The translations under genes and the position numbers were made by a program. 64,000 nucleotides of DNA, taken from Ramazzottius varieornatus. Its lineage: Eukaryota > Tardigrada > Eutardigrada > Parachela > Ramazzottiidae. Of this stretch, positions 47,378 through 58,698 are shown in pieces. The stretch spans positions 726,827-790,826 of the forward strand of contig BDGG01000006.1 of assembly GCA_001949185.1 (NCBI GenBank), written 5' to 3'. The notes below the pieces were generated by a model. It did not search any database and had not been told where the DNA came from. It saw only the letters and a program-made list of their open reading frames with translations. Each line of letters starts with the position of its first letter. The stretch's first letter is position 1.

Positions 47378-47990
47378 GTACGAGGAGAAAGGTCTTACTT
47401 TGCTCAGCGTCAGGGATGAGCAGTTTTGGAGCGGCGTAGCGTTTTTGGACCAGTTTTCCGCTTCGCTACGCTATATAGCGAAACTATTGCGGAACGGTGC
47501 ACACCCAGAACTATCCAGAGCGAAGCGAGTTATAGCGGAAACAGCAGAATTTGCGCCAAAACCGGTGAATAACTAGGTCCTCATTGGATATTCATCAAGT
47601 AAAATTCGAGCTTAGCAGACTTTTAAACATGTTTGATCTTGTTTCGAGCTTGAAATCAACAAGCCCTTACTGTGCTAATCAGTTTCTGTTATGAAAACCG
47701 GCTGAAAATCGATGCTTTTTCTTGCACACAAGGAAATTTTCTGTAGCGGTAGCAAGGCGGATAGCGGACTTTTGTATCTCATAGCGAGTCATAGCGAAGC
47801 GCTCCAGCGTCCTCAAAGCGGTAGCGAAGCGGACAGAACCAAACCGCATAACTGCTCATCCCTGCTCAGCGTACAACTTTGCTCACCATACGTCACGAGC
47901 TATGCGCATGCTTCTTAGGCTTTGTGACGTAGCCGTGACGTAGGTTAGCAAAGTTGTACGCTGAGCAAAGTAAGACCTCGCTCCTCGTAC
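47378..47990. mobile_element. Palindromic MITE split by a nested hAT MITE
   Basis: Outer arms GTACGAGGAG(A)AAGGTCTTAC near 47378 and complement ending at 47990. The centre has an inner palindrome (GTACAACTTTGCT and AGCAAAGTTGTAC, with TACGTCACGAG between). Without the nested element at 47411-47864 the host palindrome is about 150 bp. A related copy is at 52706-53092. Confidence 0.7.
47411..47864. mobile_element. hAT-type MITE, 454 bp, nested in another MITE
   Basis: Perfect 15-bp ends CAGGGATGAGCAGTT / AACTGCTCATCCCTG flanked by an exact 8-bp duplication CTCAGCGT (47403-47410 and 47865-47872). The interior is a run of TAGCG and GCGAAGCG variants on both strands. The CAGGG start and 8-bp duplication are hallmarks of hAT elements. 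Confidence 0.88.
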
Positions 47991-48449
47991 TTACTTCGTC
48001 CTCACTAAATCGATCGGAAATTCGGAACTGTTCGAACTAGAGTAGAGAAAAGTGTGGCTAATTTCAGTTTGGCGTTTTCAGTTTAGTTAATCCTCGCACC
48101 GAACCCAAAAGTTCGCTGCACTGGTGGAGTCATCGTCGGATCAGTACGATACTTCACTATCTTCATCGTGTCTAGCCTGACGGTTGGGTTCGCGACACAA
48201 TGCATGATTTGTCGCACCGAAAAGTACTGTAAATATTAGCTGCGTCCGCGCAGCACGTTATCGTACAAGTGAAGTACAGCACCGGTCCGGTTTCACGGAT
48301 TGCGCAACCCCCTACGGGGGTGCATCGTCGCGTACGTGTACGTACTGCGCGGATGCAGCGAATATTTACAGTAGTTCGATTTATTTGTTTTCTCGCTAGC
48401 TCCGCTAGATCTGCTGACTCTTATATTCTAAGTTTGAATTCTGACCAGG

Positions 48450-48619
48450 AACAGTCACGTAAAGCTGACCTGTACCCCTCCGGCATCATGTCAAATTTGG
48501 CAGCCCGAGCAGCCATAATCTGCGCAAGCAAACAAGTTGTACTGGAATATAATTAAGGCTTTTGCCATCTGCTCCCTGCATTCTTGGAGAAGAAAAAGGC
48601 TACACTGCTCATCTTGAAG
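48450..48619 (+). pseudogene. Orphan third exon of a MIF4G paralogue
   Basis: Translates as ADLYPSGIMSN, then AAIICASKQVVLEYN, a TAA stop, then LLPAFLEKKKATLLILK before a good donor (GTAAGTAC). This lines up with the third exon of gene D (ADLYTAGVMVN, TSEQVALECLC, SAFIEKNKCSASHLK). Neighbouring exons are absent, so it is a relic of a further gene copy. Confidence 0.6.
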
Positions 48620-48927
48620 TAAGTACCCCAAACCTGTTCCTATGCAAGTAATTTACCATGTAGCACGGCGAGGTGAGAAAGATTAACACATGATATCCTT
48701 CGATACTTCCGAAACCAGATTCTAATGACATTAAGTGATTTTTGATGCAAAACAGTTCGCTCGAGAATGGTGCGGCGATAGCTATAAAATTCGAATGGCT
48801 GTTGGAATCGGATTGTGGAGCAACTTGTATGATGTCAGGACATTCTAATCTGCTCCAAGGCTTTCGTCTACCACATTATGCTGCGGACTCTCTTTTCACA
48901 AACACTTCTCTGACTTTCTTGTAACCG

Positions 48928-49270
48928 TTATTCCTGAATTGTCAGACCATCGAGTGTCGCGATTAGACTTTTGAAAATCGCTCGTGTATACTCGTACTCC
49001 TGCACCATTACCGGCACCGATATTGGAGGCGGCAAGAACGGTTCGAAAGTACCATCATCAGCTAAACCCGGGCGGCGTATGATGTAAAATTTGATAGTAG
49101 GTCGGGCTGCATACATGCTGTGGTCGTTGCGTTGCAGTTGTAACTCCCATCCAACCACAACGTACCAGATGACATCCCCGGCGCGTGAAATAGCGTACAA
49201 CTTACCTGAAAATATGTCAGATCGTGTTCGACCGCACGGAGCAGCACGATCCTGCGCTGTATCTCCTGAA
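48928..49270 (-). CDS. Possible exon pair of an unknown protein
   Basis: After an acceptor (CAATTGTTTCAG) a short frame EIQRRIVLLRAVEHDLTYFQ runs into a perfect donor (GTAAGTTG). A separate open frame of about 90 codons (YAISRAGDVIWYVVVGWELQ to IATLDGLTIQE) overlaps downstream. I recognise no family, and the two frames cannot both be used without an unseen join. Confidence 0.25.
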
Positions 49271-49372
49271 ACAATTGAAACAATTACATGCTTACAACAT
49301 AATGATTTTTCTCACTATTACGAAGACTCAAGTATCAAGACAAGATCAAAGGCGGAATGGACCCCCCCCCCC

Positions 49373-50465
49373 CAGTGGCGGCTGCGCTATCAGACTTCGC
49401 CGTCTAACCTTAGCCCTAATGTTTTTTGACGTCACAAAGGAAACTTTTGGGGGAACCGGAAGGGCAGTTCACACCCGGATGCGGAGAAACAGCAAAAAAG
49501 TGTACACATGTGACAAATCATGAACAAATGGTGGAACAATACAGGAGAAAGAACCTAATCTATAGTGAAAGTCCTAGAGTACCCGAAACGATAGATCATG
49601 TGAAAGTTCGAAGTCTTGACTAATTAGAATGTATTTTGAACAATTATGTACGTTCATGAGAACTAGTAGGAATTATTATGTATGATAATGCATGATAAGC
49701 AATGATAATTTATGTTGGTGAAAATCATCTTAATTTATGCTCATGGGTTAACGCCAGCAACCATTAATTGTACTCACGTGTAGAAACTACAATGAGGTAG
49801 ATCGTGACGCATAAATTTTTAAGTGAAGTTTTAGCATTAACAGTAAAAACTTTAGCTGTTGACAAACTGAGTAATATGTTCAGACATAGTCGGTAGGATT
49901 TTGCATCAAGATCACCGATAAAAAACAATTTAGTTTAAGCATAGTGATAGCGAAGGTATTCGTTTCATGCGAGACCAAAACTACATCCTAATCTCAAGGC
50001 AAGTTAAGGACGTAACAGAACCATTGCCAGAAGACAAAAGCAGTATGAGCGAACTACAGATATGAGCGGCCACTCTGGTTCACTGGAGCTTACAAGACTT
50101 CCATCAATAAGCAAGTCATGCCATGCTGAATGCTCCACTCCTTCCGACCTCCATTCTAACTCCTGCTACATTTACAATTTTATCACTTAACAATATCGAC
50201 TGAACTTTCCGTGCGCAATGGGACTGTTTAGCCCTATCCCACTCGCTTATAGTCGTACTTGCATACAAAATCAGTTTTTCCCGTGTTTGGGAAATTTACT
50301 TTCGCACTTCTAACTTTTCTGTGCTTCCTCCTCATTTTTTATTTTTTTGATTGTTCTGTGAAAACAGCAACTGCCCTTCCGGTTCCCACAAATTTTTCCT
50401 TTGTGACGTCAAAAAACATTAGGGCCAAGGTCACACGGCAAAGTCTGATGGCGCAGCCGCCACTG
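49373..50465. mobile_element. MITE with long TIRs, 1.09 kb, hAT-like
   Basis: Inverted repeats of about 100 bp start CAGTGGCGGCTGCGCTATCA at the left and mirror at the right end (50465). Conserved inner blocks include TTTTTTGACGTCACAAAGGA. The right flank begins GACCCCC and the left flank is GGACC followed by a C run, consistent with an 8-bp duplication blurred by C-run expansion. Reading frames within are incidental. Confidence 0.7.
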
Positions 50466-50697
50466 GACCCCCTGTCAAAGGGAAGCAATGAATGCGGCTT
50501 TGATCCATTCGGTTTGCCGAATCTTACGTAATACTTGTGTCTTTACTAATCGGCTATCCTTTCACCGGTTACCGATATATCGAACCTTATGCTCGTCAGC
50601 AGATAATAAGCCAATTAGCAGCACGAGGTACAGGACATAATTCAGGCATAGCGATTTTCGCATCATAATTCGGGCAATGCGAAAAGTTCAAGCACTA

Positions 50698-51488
50698 TTA
50701 CCAACGCTTGATCGAGTTCTCATCGTACACCTGTTGATACCACTTCATGCTTTCCAACATTGGACGGACCCGATTCTCTCCCACGACAGATTCCTCTGAA
50801 CTAAAACATGTTGTCATTCCCAAACCTATCTAGACCTTGAGAAGAGAGACTAATCTACCTAAGGAAACAAGAAGCACTTTATCGGGTGCAACAGGAGCAG
50901 AGAAAAATTATGCCCGAATTATGATGCAAAAATCGGTATGCCCGAATTATGTCCTCTACCTCGTACTGCAGACGATAAGTCGAATGTCTAAATTAGCCAT
51001 ACGAGACTCTGTGGTCGTTCTCTCGTACTTACATGATGGGGAAATATTTTATCTACTGCCGAAAAGAAGAGAGTCTCTTTGAGCCTTTCCGGAATATCGT
51101 CAATATCATCGAAGATTGGATGATAGATGCCGACTGGACGACTTAATCTCCATGCGAGATTGTTGTTTTTTTGGACGTTAACCTTCTGCTTTGGCAACGG
51201 GGGCCACCGTATTCGAGGTTCACAAGTAACCGTTACGACCATATTTCGCAACACGGCTCCTGCAGTGCGGGCAAAGTCGTACAGTCTTTTCCATTTCTTG
51301 TACCGATCTCCGGGATCATTGTTCGTATCGGCATTGTAAGCTTCGCTGTTACGGATGTAATTAAGCGTGATATTCCGTTTGTAAACAATACGAAGCGATC
51401 CGTTTTGCAGATGGGTGCTGATCAAAGTGTCAAGAGGGCCGAAGTTTGAATCATCTGACGAAATAAATGAAGGAAAATGGAGCTCCAT
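50698..51488 (-). CDS. Hypothetical protein, two exons recognised
   Basis: Exon 51488-51033 (152 codons) ends at a strong donor (CATCAT/GTAAGT) and can join in phase to 50793-50698, which ends in TAA. The predicted protein is about 183 aa, mixed charged with no low complexity (VYKRNITLNYIRNSEAY, GDRYKKWKRLYDFARTAGAV, VGIYHPIFDDIDDIPERLKE, RPMLESMKWYQQVYDEN). An acceptor-like TTCTATTATAG just before the ATG leaves open that it starts further upstream. No family recognised. Composition and good splice sites support it as a real gene or recent relic. Confidence 0.4.
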
Positions 51489-51919
51489 CTCTATAATAGA
51501 ACAGAGGGACGACAAGAAGTTAACAATTACGTGATATTTATATCCAGTCCCGAAACCCGAGCGTTCTTAAAGTTCGATTCTGCAAAGGAATGGTCTCAAA
51601 GCCGTATTCTCAGAAAACCTTAGCTATAATTGTAACGCATCATTATCTGCCATACATCGGCTATTCAAAATATATCAAACTGGTTTTTGAAGCCAACGTA
51701 GTCAGCCACCGCAGGCAGAAGCATGCTGCATTTACTTGCTACACGAGGCCGACTTCTCACAAGTCAGAAAGATAAGTGTAGTTCAGGTTACCATGATGCC
51801 TGTCCTGTGGAATCGCACCAGTTCGTGACGATGCAGCTCCGCCTTTTCTTTTTATGATTGTGGGCGCTAATCGTACTGTTGCAAAGGCGTCACTCGAACG
51901 ATAAAAAGCTTCAGGGGCA

Positions 51920-52637
51920 GAAGTACGCTTTTTACAGTGTCCTTGTTCGGCAGATCAAAAGCACTTCGATTATCTAAAGAGCCGACTGCAATAAGCACGA
52001 AAACAAGCGAACGGGTAACGTCGGCGGTCCCGTTACTCTTCTGCAGAACGATGCGCTCTCGAAAGAAAACGGTTCTTGTCGATTACCCAGTAAGAATACC
52101 TCCCTGAGTGCGATCTACCGATTTGACCGTCGTTAAGATCCACAAATCTAATATCGGCGTTATACTGTAGATTGCTCGTTGCTCTTCACGGGCACATCGT
52201 GGTGTGGTACGACGAAGTGTACAAAACTACGATGTTCGGGAGGAGATTGTGGTCTGATCGAATTGGACTTTGGCTATCTGGAGTGGATGAAAAGGAACGC
52301 AAGTCCGGCTTCGGCCGGAACAGGCCGGTGACATTCTCTTCGCTGTGGACAAGCTCCTGAACGAAGTCGAAGAGTCTCTGCAGCAACAAATGCGAGCGTA
52401 CGGAAAACTGGTAAAGGCTACCGAGGAAACCATCAAACGAGATTGTCGAAAGCCTTCCTGAATTTTCCGAAGCTTCCGACGGAACACTCGTTGCAGCAGC
52501 ATATGCGAGCACACTATGAAACTGTGGAGAAGGCCGCCGAGGAAAAGATCAACCAGCTGGTGGAGAGTCTTCCCGCCAACAGCCGAGCCGACATCAATAA
52601 AAGAGCCTATGAAGCCTCGTTCTCCAAGTCCCAGTAA
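51920..52637 (+). pseudogene. MIF4G paralogue remnant with a duplicated 3' end
   Basis: 51920-52090 is the 3' half of the second exon (YSVLVRQIKKHFDYLKS, then PVTLLQNDALSKEN and the donor-like CCCAGTAAGAAT), with a stop and frameshifts. After a short gap, 52235-52450 is a worn C-terminal module (LWSDRIGLWLSGVDEKERK corresponds out of frame to the QWMKR region). 52470-52637 is a second, nearly intact end of that module (SLQQHMRAHYETVEKAAEEK to a TAA) very close to gene A. The third exon is missing. The two overlapping 3' ends suggest unequal exchange or gene conversion. Confidence 0.65.
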
Positions 52638-52705
52638 TAGTGGATGTTGCAGATGCCAGTCAAGCTTTTTCCTCGTACGACGAAAAAGTTCTCACTTTTT
52701 TTAGC

Positions 52706-53092
52706 GCATACAACTTTGCTAGCATACGTCACGAGCAACTTGAAGGCACTTTAGGCTTGTGACGTAGACATCACGTATGCTATGAGAGTGGCAGCCGCCA
52801 GAGGTTTTCCTGTCCCATACACCATGGCACACGAGCTACAGTGGGCAGGTTACGGTCCCACGCGCTCAGTCTGTTAGGTCACGATCAGCTGAGCGGTGAA
52901 CCAAGGTGGTAGTGTGGCAGTACCACTAATCAACCGTACACCACACAATCGGCTGGGATGACGTAGCGATCAGTTAGAATTCAGATGCGACGAAACGCAA
53001 CCTGCTCACTATAGTTCATGTGCCATGGCCAATGGGACAGGAGAACCTCTGGTAGCCGCTAGCAAAGTTAGGACTTCATCCTCGTACCTTAC
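52706..53092. mobile_element. Second palindromic MITE copy with its own nested insertion
   Basis: Outer parts match the 47378-47990 element (CATACAACTTTGCTAGCATA with CGTCACGAG, and GCTAGCAAAGTTAGGACTTC). Inside, 52785-53060 is a different inverted-repeat element with arms AGTGGCAGCCGCCAGAGG and complement plus CCTGTCCCAT. I could not resolve a target duplication. Confidence 0.5.
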
Positions 53093-53702
53093 AGATTTTG
53101 TTAGTTGATGCGTGTGATTGCTTTTCTGTTTGCCTTTCCAGAATACCTTGCGCACATACTCCAGAACATTCTTCTGCCGTTACTGGTTCCTTTCTAATTT
53201 CTATCAGGGGTTTCAGTATGACTTGTCCGTTTTCTTCAGGCTGCCACCGTGCGCAGCCACCAGCGATTGTGACCGGCGGAGACAGAACCAGCGCACCCAC
53301 ATATACGGAAACATGCACCTGCGTGTGCACAGAACCATTCCAAAAAAAGTCCCAGTACCTTGCTGCACCTACTTAAGAGATGTCCTAACAACAGCTCTAA
53401 GCTTGCCGAAAACGAACAGGAATGGCGAAAACGCAGTCTGAAAAGTCACGAAGTCGCGAGATGAAAATTCCGCAGATGAATTTTCCGGTTTGCGTGTCGC
53501 GCGAGCTGGGTTACGCGGTTACGGCACAACAGTACGAGATCGACAGTATAGTCATACGATATGCGTTTACGATTGCGAGGTGTATGACGTCATCTGTTTT
53601 AGCCTATCTGGTTCACCCCATATATCGGGTGGAATAAAGATTGCCTCTATTTCCCACCAATTCTTTCTTGGCATTGTATCAATAGTACCGAGTCTAGCCT
53701 CT

Positions 53703-54346
53703 AACGAGGGAACGGTCAGGACGATCAGACGCCGATCCTCGTTTTGATGCGTTTACTTGATAGGTATGTCTCCCAGCTCACTATAAAGAGCAGGAAGAGA
53801 TGCTATGAACCTCTCCCTGGAGCTGGAGAAAATCCTGAAAGCTTGGAGCCATTGTTTACCCCGTATAGCACCACTAAGTTCTTGGGGTGTTTACTGGTCC
53901 TTGTATCGTGGGTAGCATGGAGTCACCGGCAACAAAAACGAAGTGATTGTACTCCTGAACACTTTTACTGTTTCAGGTAAGTTAAAGAAAGCTTTCGATT
54001 TTCATCGACGTTTTCCTCAGAGACCACCTCAAGAGGAAACATCGATGAAANNNNNNNNNNNNNNNNNNNNNNNNNNNNNNNNNNNAGTGTTCAGGCGTAC
54101 AATCACTTCGTTTTTGTTGCCGGTGACTCCATGCTACCCACGATACAAGGACCAGTAAACACCCCAAGAACTTAGTGGTGCCATACGGGGTAGACAATGG
54201 CTCCACGCTTTCAGGATTTTCTCCAGCTCCAGGGAAGGGTTCGTAGCATCTCTTCGTGCTCCTTGTGGTAACCTAAGAGACATACCTATCAGGTAAAAAC
54301 ATCAAAACGAAGATCGGTGTCTGATTGTCCTGACCGTTCCCTCGTA
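53703..54346. repeat. Large inverted repeat around the assembly gap
   Basis: Left arm 53703 to about 53975 and right arm about 54086 to 54346 are reverse complements at high identity (outer ends ACGAGGGAACGGTCAGG and CCTGACCGTTCCCTCGT). Both arms encode the same peptide in opposite directions (TTKFLGCLLVLVSWVAWSHR). It is either a foldback element or a misassembled palindrome; the gap sits near its centre. Confidence 0.7.
54051..54085. other. Assembly gap, 35 N
   Basis: Thirty-five N characters near the centre of the inverted repeat. The true sequence and length of the loop are unknown, and the palindrome itself may have caused the break. Confidence 0.98.
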
Positions 54347-54349
54347 AGA

Positions 54350-55742
54350 TCTGTTCCTGGAGACTTGGAATCGTCACTGCTCGAGCTCAGCAAAAAAACA
54401 GATGTTTCGACGCTCAGATTTTGCAAATTTCTTGACTCAGAATAGAACTATTTTTCTTCTCCAAGTCTGAACCTTCAAAAATCTGCGAAACATGGCGAAC
54501 AGAGCGCCAGACTTAATGCTCTTAAAAGCCCGGTTACAGCTCTGCAAAACGGTTTATAGTTGGAGAAGATGAGGCTGGTGGAAAGGATGATCACACCAGC
54601 AAACGGAAATCGGATTCTCCTGAAGTCGCGGAGACCCTGATCAAGACCTGACACCGCTTATGGATATCTAAGAGGTGGGATACCTATCGACACCACCGTC
54701 GACCGTTTTCAATAAGTCCGGAACAAGGAAAGAATTTAAAGTTATCAACCTCACTAGAGTGGCGCAGTAATCGGAACGGTGTTTTTGAGGGAACTCTCAA
54801 AAATTGTTTTTCAGAATTTGAGCAACCATAAGCTTTCTCGCTGTGATTAAATGACGCAAGGTCTCGGCATTTGGATACCAAGTCATTTTCTTCGGCAGGT
54901 TACGTTCATCCAGGAAAAAACGTAGGAAAAAAGCACAGGTAAAAAGATCTTGCAGCTTTTTCTGGCCCAGTTTCTCTTCGAAGCACGACCGTACGATACT
55001 CGCTTGTGTATGCAAAAGCAAGGAGAGCCTATATATGCTCTAGGATATTTTTGGACTCAAAAAGTGTCTAACGTCGAAGTCAAAAAAGAATTTTGAAAGT
55101 TACCCCCCAAAAACGGGCGAGTCATACTGAAACACCTGATAGACGGCGCTTGTTTCGCTTGTACAGTACGCGACTTGAGCTCGATCGAGCTTTCAGCCCT
55201 TCACACGTGACAAAGATGATCCAACTCCATGCAGCACAACTCGGCATCGGCATGCAGTCACATAACAGGTTAGAGGTGGGATTTGCGCAGACGCGAAACA
55301 ACCAGGTAATTGCGATATGGTTGCGCACAACCGCTCGTTAAGTGTGCGCGTGTTCCTCATTGGCTACTTTTTACTTGTGCGCAGATATAATTCCGCCTGA
55401 CTGCAATTCGGCGTCTTTTCTAGGCGTCTTTTTTTCCGCGGATCGCACCTGTATAACAGGTTCCTGCTTTTGTCAATCTTTCGCCGATTCTCGTCACGTT
55501 TTCCGTGCAATATTGGGGTGTGTTCGGTGCGAAGTTCCATTGTTTTCAACCATGCAGAAGTAGCAGAACAGCGCTTGTGATAAATTATCCATTCGAGCTG
55601 CCTATAACTGCGCCTTCGTCAACTGTTACATCCGCTTTCCTTTATATCTTGTCAACGTTCGTGCGTATATGTTTTGCAGTTGATACCATCTTTTTGTGTA
55701 TTGAAGACATACTGTAAATACTATAAGACATTACTGTACGCT
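54350..55742. other. About 1.4 kb with no gene seen
   Basis: No supported coding region. Contains A-rich and GAAAA-rich stretches and ends at the start codon of MIF4G gene D, so 55500-55742 probably includes its 5' UTR and promoter. Confidence 0.4.
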
Positions 55743-57586
55743 ATGGCGGCCAACCAGTTGCAGCAGAGAAGAATATTCCGAAAGACTCCAACCGATAATT
55801 GCTCGAGGCCCGGATCCGAAGAAATCGAGGTAAACAGAAGCATTACGGATTGGAAACGTGTGGAACACTTTGCGAACACGAACGTGTATTTTTTAAGCTA
55901 ACAGTAATACAATGAAACATGGTTGCAGAAACTGAAGTATGACGTTTATGAGCTTCTGGACACTTTGGACGAAGGAACTTACAGAGAGGTGGCTTCGCAG
56001 ATGGTGCGGCTACATATCGCAAAATCCTACGGCCATTTAGAGGCTGCTGTTGGAGCCATCATCGAAACCGCACTTTATTATCCTGATTACACCAAACTCT
56101 ACGCAAGATTCTGTCATATCCTGTCCAGCAAGTCGGTTGAAGTCGATTGCAAGAAACCTACACAGGACGTTCGCGGTGGCCAACCACAGAAACACACATT
56201 CCACGATGCAATGGTGTATCGGACCCAACAGCAATTTGCTTCTGCGCGAACTGAGTATGAGGAACTCACAACGCAAAGCCGACCCGCAGAGCTTTCTGCT
56301 CACCACAAAATGTTGTACGCAGCAAAATAACGCCTTGTAACGTTTCACAGACATTGAATGAAATTCTGCAAAGATACCCAGCGTATCTTGATACTTATCT
56401 AGTAGAACAGATCTGTGTCCGACACTACAGAACATACTGTCTCGCAGATTTATGGCAGACTTGTACACCGCCGGCGTTATGGTCAATTCTGTCATGCTGA
56501 GTAACTTTGCCACCATAATCTACACAAGCGAACAGGTTGCGCTGGAATGTCTCTGTCGTCTGATGTCTGCCTTCATCGAGAAGAACAAATGTTCGGCCTC
56601 GCATCTTAAAGTCAGTACTCCAAAGTCCAAACCTGTTCCCCAGCGTGAACTTTGAATTGCTAACGTACAAAATCTAATGTGAGCTGCTTAGGAGGTGTTT
56701 TGCTCAGTTCATGCCTGGCTTTGATTGTAGTCTGTCGAGTGCTACTTCGAACAACTTCGGCAACATTATCCGACGAAGCTAACGGCTAAATACTACCGTA
56801 CCTATAGTTACATGCGCGGCGGGCTGGACGCTGTGGCTGCTTCGGCGACCACTATGACGGCAGCAGCAACATTGACACCGGCGCTTACCCCTGCAGGCGC
56901 CGATCTACGGCCGAAATCTGTGCTTAAGGGCGAAATCCTCAAAGTTCCGGCCAGTGTATGCAAATCGTCAAATATGCCGACGACACTGGAATCCGATGGT
57001 CCACCCGATACCGCTCCCATAATCGATTTTAGCTCCACAAAAAGTACGAATGTCTTTTAAAGTTTGTCGGCTGCTTATGAAAACCGCTGGAGTTGCTGCC
57101 TACGTTTGGTTTACAGATAAACTAGCCAGTTCTGATGCCGACACGAATGCGGTTCCTGCTAGAAAAAGCTGGGCCATCCCACTGCAAAGCCCCGTCAGCA
57201 AGCCCGATGAACCGGCAATCTTTAACAAGCTGGTCGACGTGTACGAAATGCGTCATCGTAACCATCAACGGCTACAAGAATTGAAGGACAAATTGTTATG
57301 CAAAGACGCTGGGTTGACTGCGCCGGATTTCGGTAGTTTGCCTTGGATAAAAAACCATGCAACGTCCAGCTCGCTGGATAAAGTCGATACCATTCAGACC
57401 ACCGTAATACAACTTGTGGAAGATACAGAAAAGTCGTTACAGCACCACATGCGACAATACTACGAACTAGTCGAGAAAGTAACCGAGGACAAGATTGACG
57501 AACTGGTCGAGAGCCTCCCCGCCAATAGCCGGGCGGATGTTAACCAAAAAGCTTACAACGAAGCTTCGTTGTCCAGACTTTTGTAG
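55743..57586 (+). CDS. MIF4G-domain paralogue D
   Basis: Exons 55743-55829, 55929-56314, 56448-56610, 56731-57043 and 57117-57586 join in phase to 472 aa, the same length as gene A. The second exon is exactly 386 nt as in A when the donor GTACGC at 56315 is used; a TAA a few codons later shows that reading through is not an option. MIF4G features: MVRLHIAKSYGHLEAAVGAI, YARFCHILS, TFHDAMVYRTQQQF, VALECLCRLMSAFIEKN. A Thr/Ala/Pro-rich linker follows, then the shared C-terminal module (LVDVYEMRHRNHQRLQEL, LTAPDFGSLPWIKN, SLQHHMRQYYELVEKV, LVESLPANSRADVNQKA). It has an intron in the linker that gene A lacks. Divergence from A is high in the MIF4G part but low in the last 50 residues. Confidence 0.72.
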
Positions 57587-58114
57587 AATGCCTCTTAATC
57601 GTGATATACAGTACGAGCTCTTCTCGAGTGTGTGCAAGAGAAGTGCGGGACTTTCAGGCAACGATGTGATCAATGTCCATTCCGTTCAAATGTTATCAGT
57701 TCTCTCCTTGGATAAACTGTAGCATGAAAGAAGCGCAAGTCCCTTTAAATCTATGGCACTGAACAGGCGTCTGTCGTATCGTCCGGGTCGCTCTTTGATG
57801 ATATGATACGTGTTTCATCCCTTGATTGTCGGTGAGCTCGTCAGCTGGGTCCCATTTTGACACAGCATTATACACGACACTGGCTGGACACACAGCTTGA
57901 CCAACTTCCACTTTTAGAGGCCGGCAAATTCGCAACCAGAAAGTGAAGAGAAAGGAAATAAATAAAGCCCCAATACCCTGTCGTGCAATTAAAAACTAAA
58001 AGCCGGCTCAGAAGCTGCGATTTCTGGGATGGTTGGTTGACGGAACTATAAATCGTATATGGAACTACCAACGTTGATGCAACTACAGTATCAATTGTGA
58101 CATTCGTTTAGGTG

Positions 58115-58259
58115 CACTACTACTTTAAATTACCGACCAATTGGGACTTACGTGTCGAGTTTTGTACCGTGGACCATGAAGGGTATTTCATTGTAACGCC
58201 CACGGTACAAAACTTGGCACGTATGGCCCATTAACTGGTCGGTAATTTAAAGTACGTAG
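58115..58259. repeat. Palindromic MITE, about 145 bp
   Basis: Arms ACTTTAAATTACCGACCA and GGTCGGTAATTTAAAGT, plus inner arms GTTTTGTACCGTGG / CCACGGTACAAAAC, form a near-perfect hairpin between genes D and E. No coding content. Confidence 0.7.
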
Positions 58260-58698
58260 GTTTGCCCTAGTCGTACTATGTACCAGATAGGTATTGTTAA
58301 CGTTGTTCATTAAATGATAAGTTGTTGGTTCCGCAGATAAAGCCAAACAAATAATTCCGACGCAGCGGTCTAGCCTCCACCGTCCCTATTTTGATCAGGG
58401 CTTTGCATGGAACGTTTTACTGGTCTCATGTCCTGTGATCACACTTCTGTTCTTGCTGAAGCGTAAGCACTAAATTACAGTAATTCTTGCGAAGCACCTT
58501 GAGCCACTTGACAAGGAAGCCAAATCAGCAGCTGTACAAAATCTTGCCGTTAACTGCCTATGCTGGAGTATTGCTATGCGTACAGAGACAGAAGGAGAAC
58601 GTAGGGTACGTACAACTGGAATCTAATCCGGCCAGTTTCAGTTTCTTTCAGTCCTGCAATTACTCGCTCATCGGAGAAGTTGAGATAGTTTTCGGAAA

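Noticed and set aside
50259-50531. 90-codon ORF with a hydrophobic start resembling a signal peptide
   Set aside because: It crosses the right end of the 1.09-kb MITE, so half its sequence is terminal inverted repeat. The hydrophobic part comes from a T-rich tract.
56315-56330. Gene D judged a pseudogene because of a TAA at the end of exon two
   Set aside because: A donor GTACGC at 56315, before the stop, gives an exon of exactly 386 nt as in gene A and restores phase.
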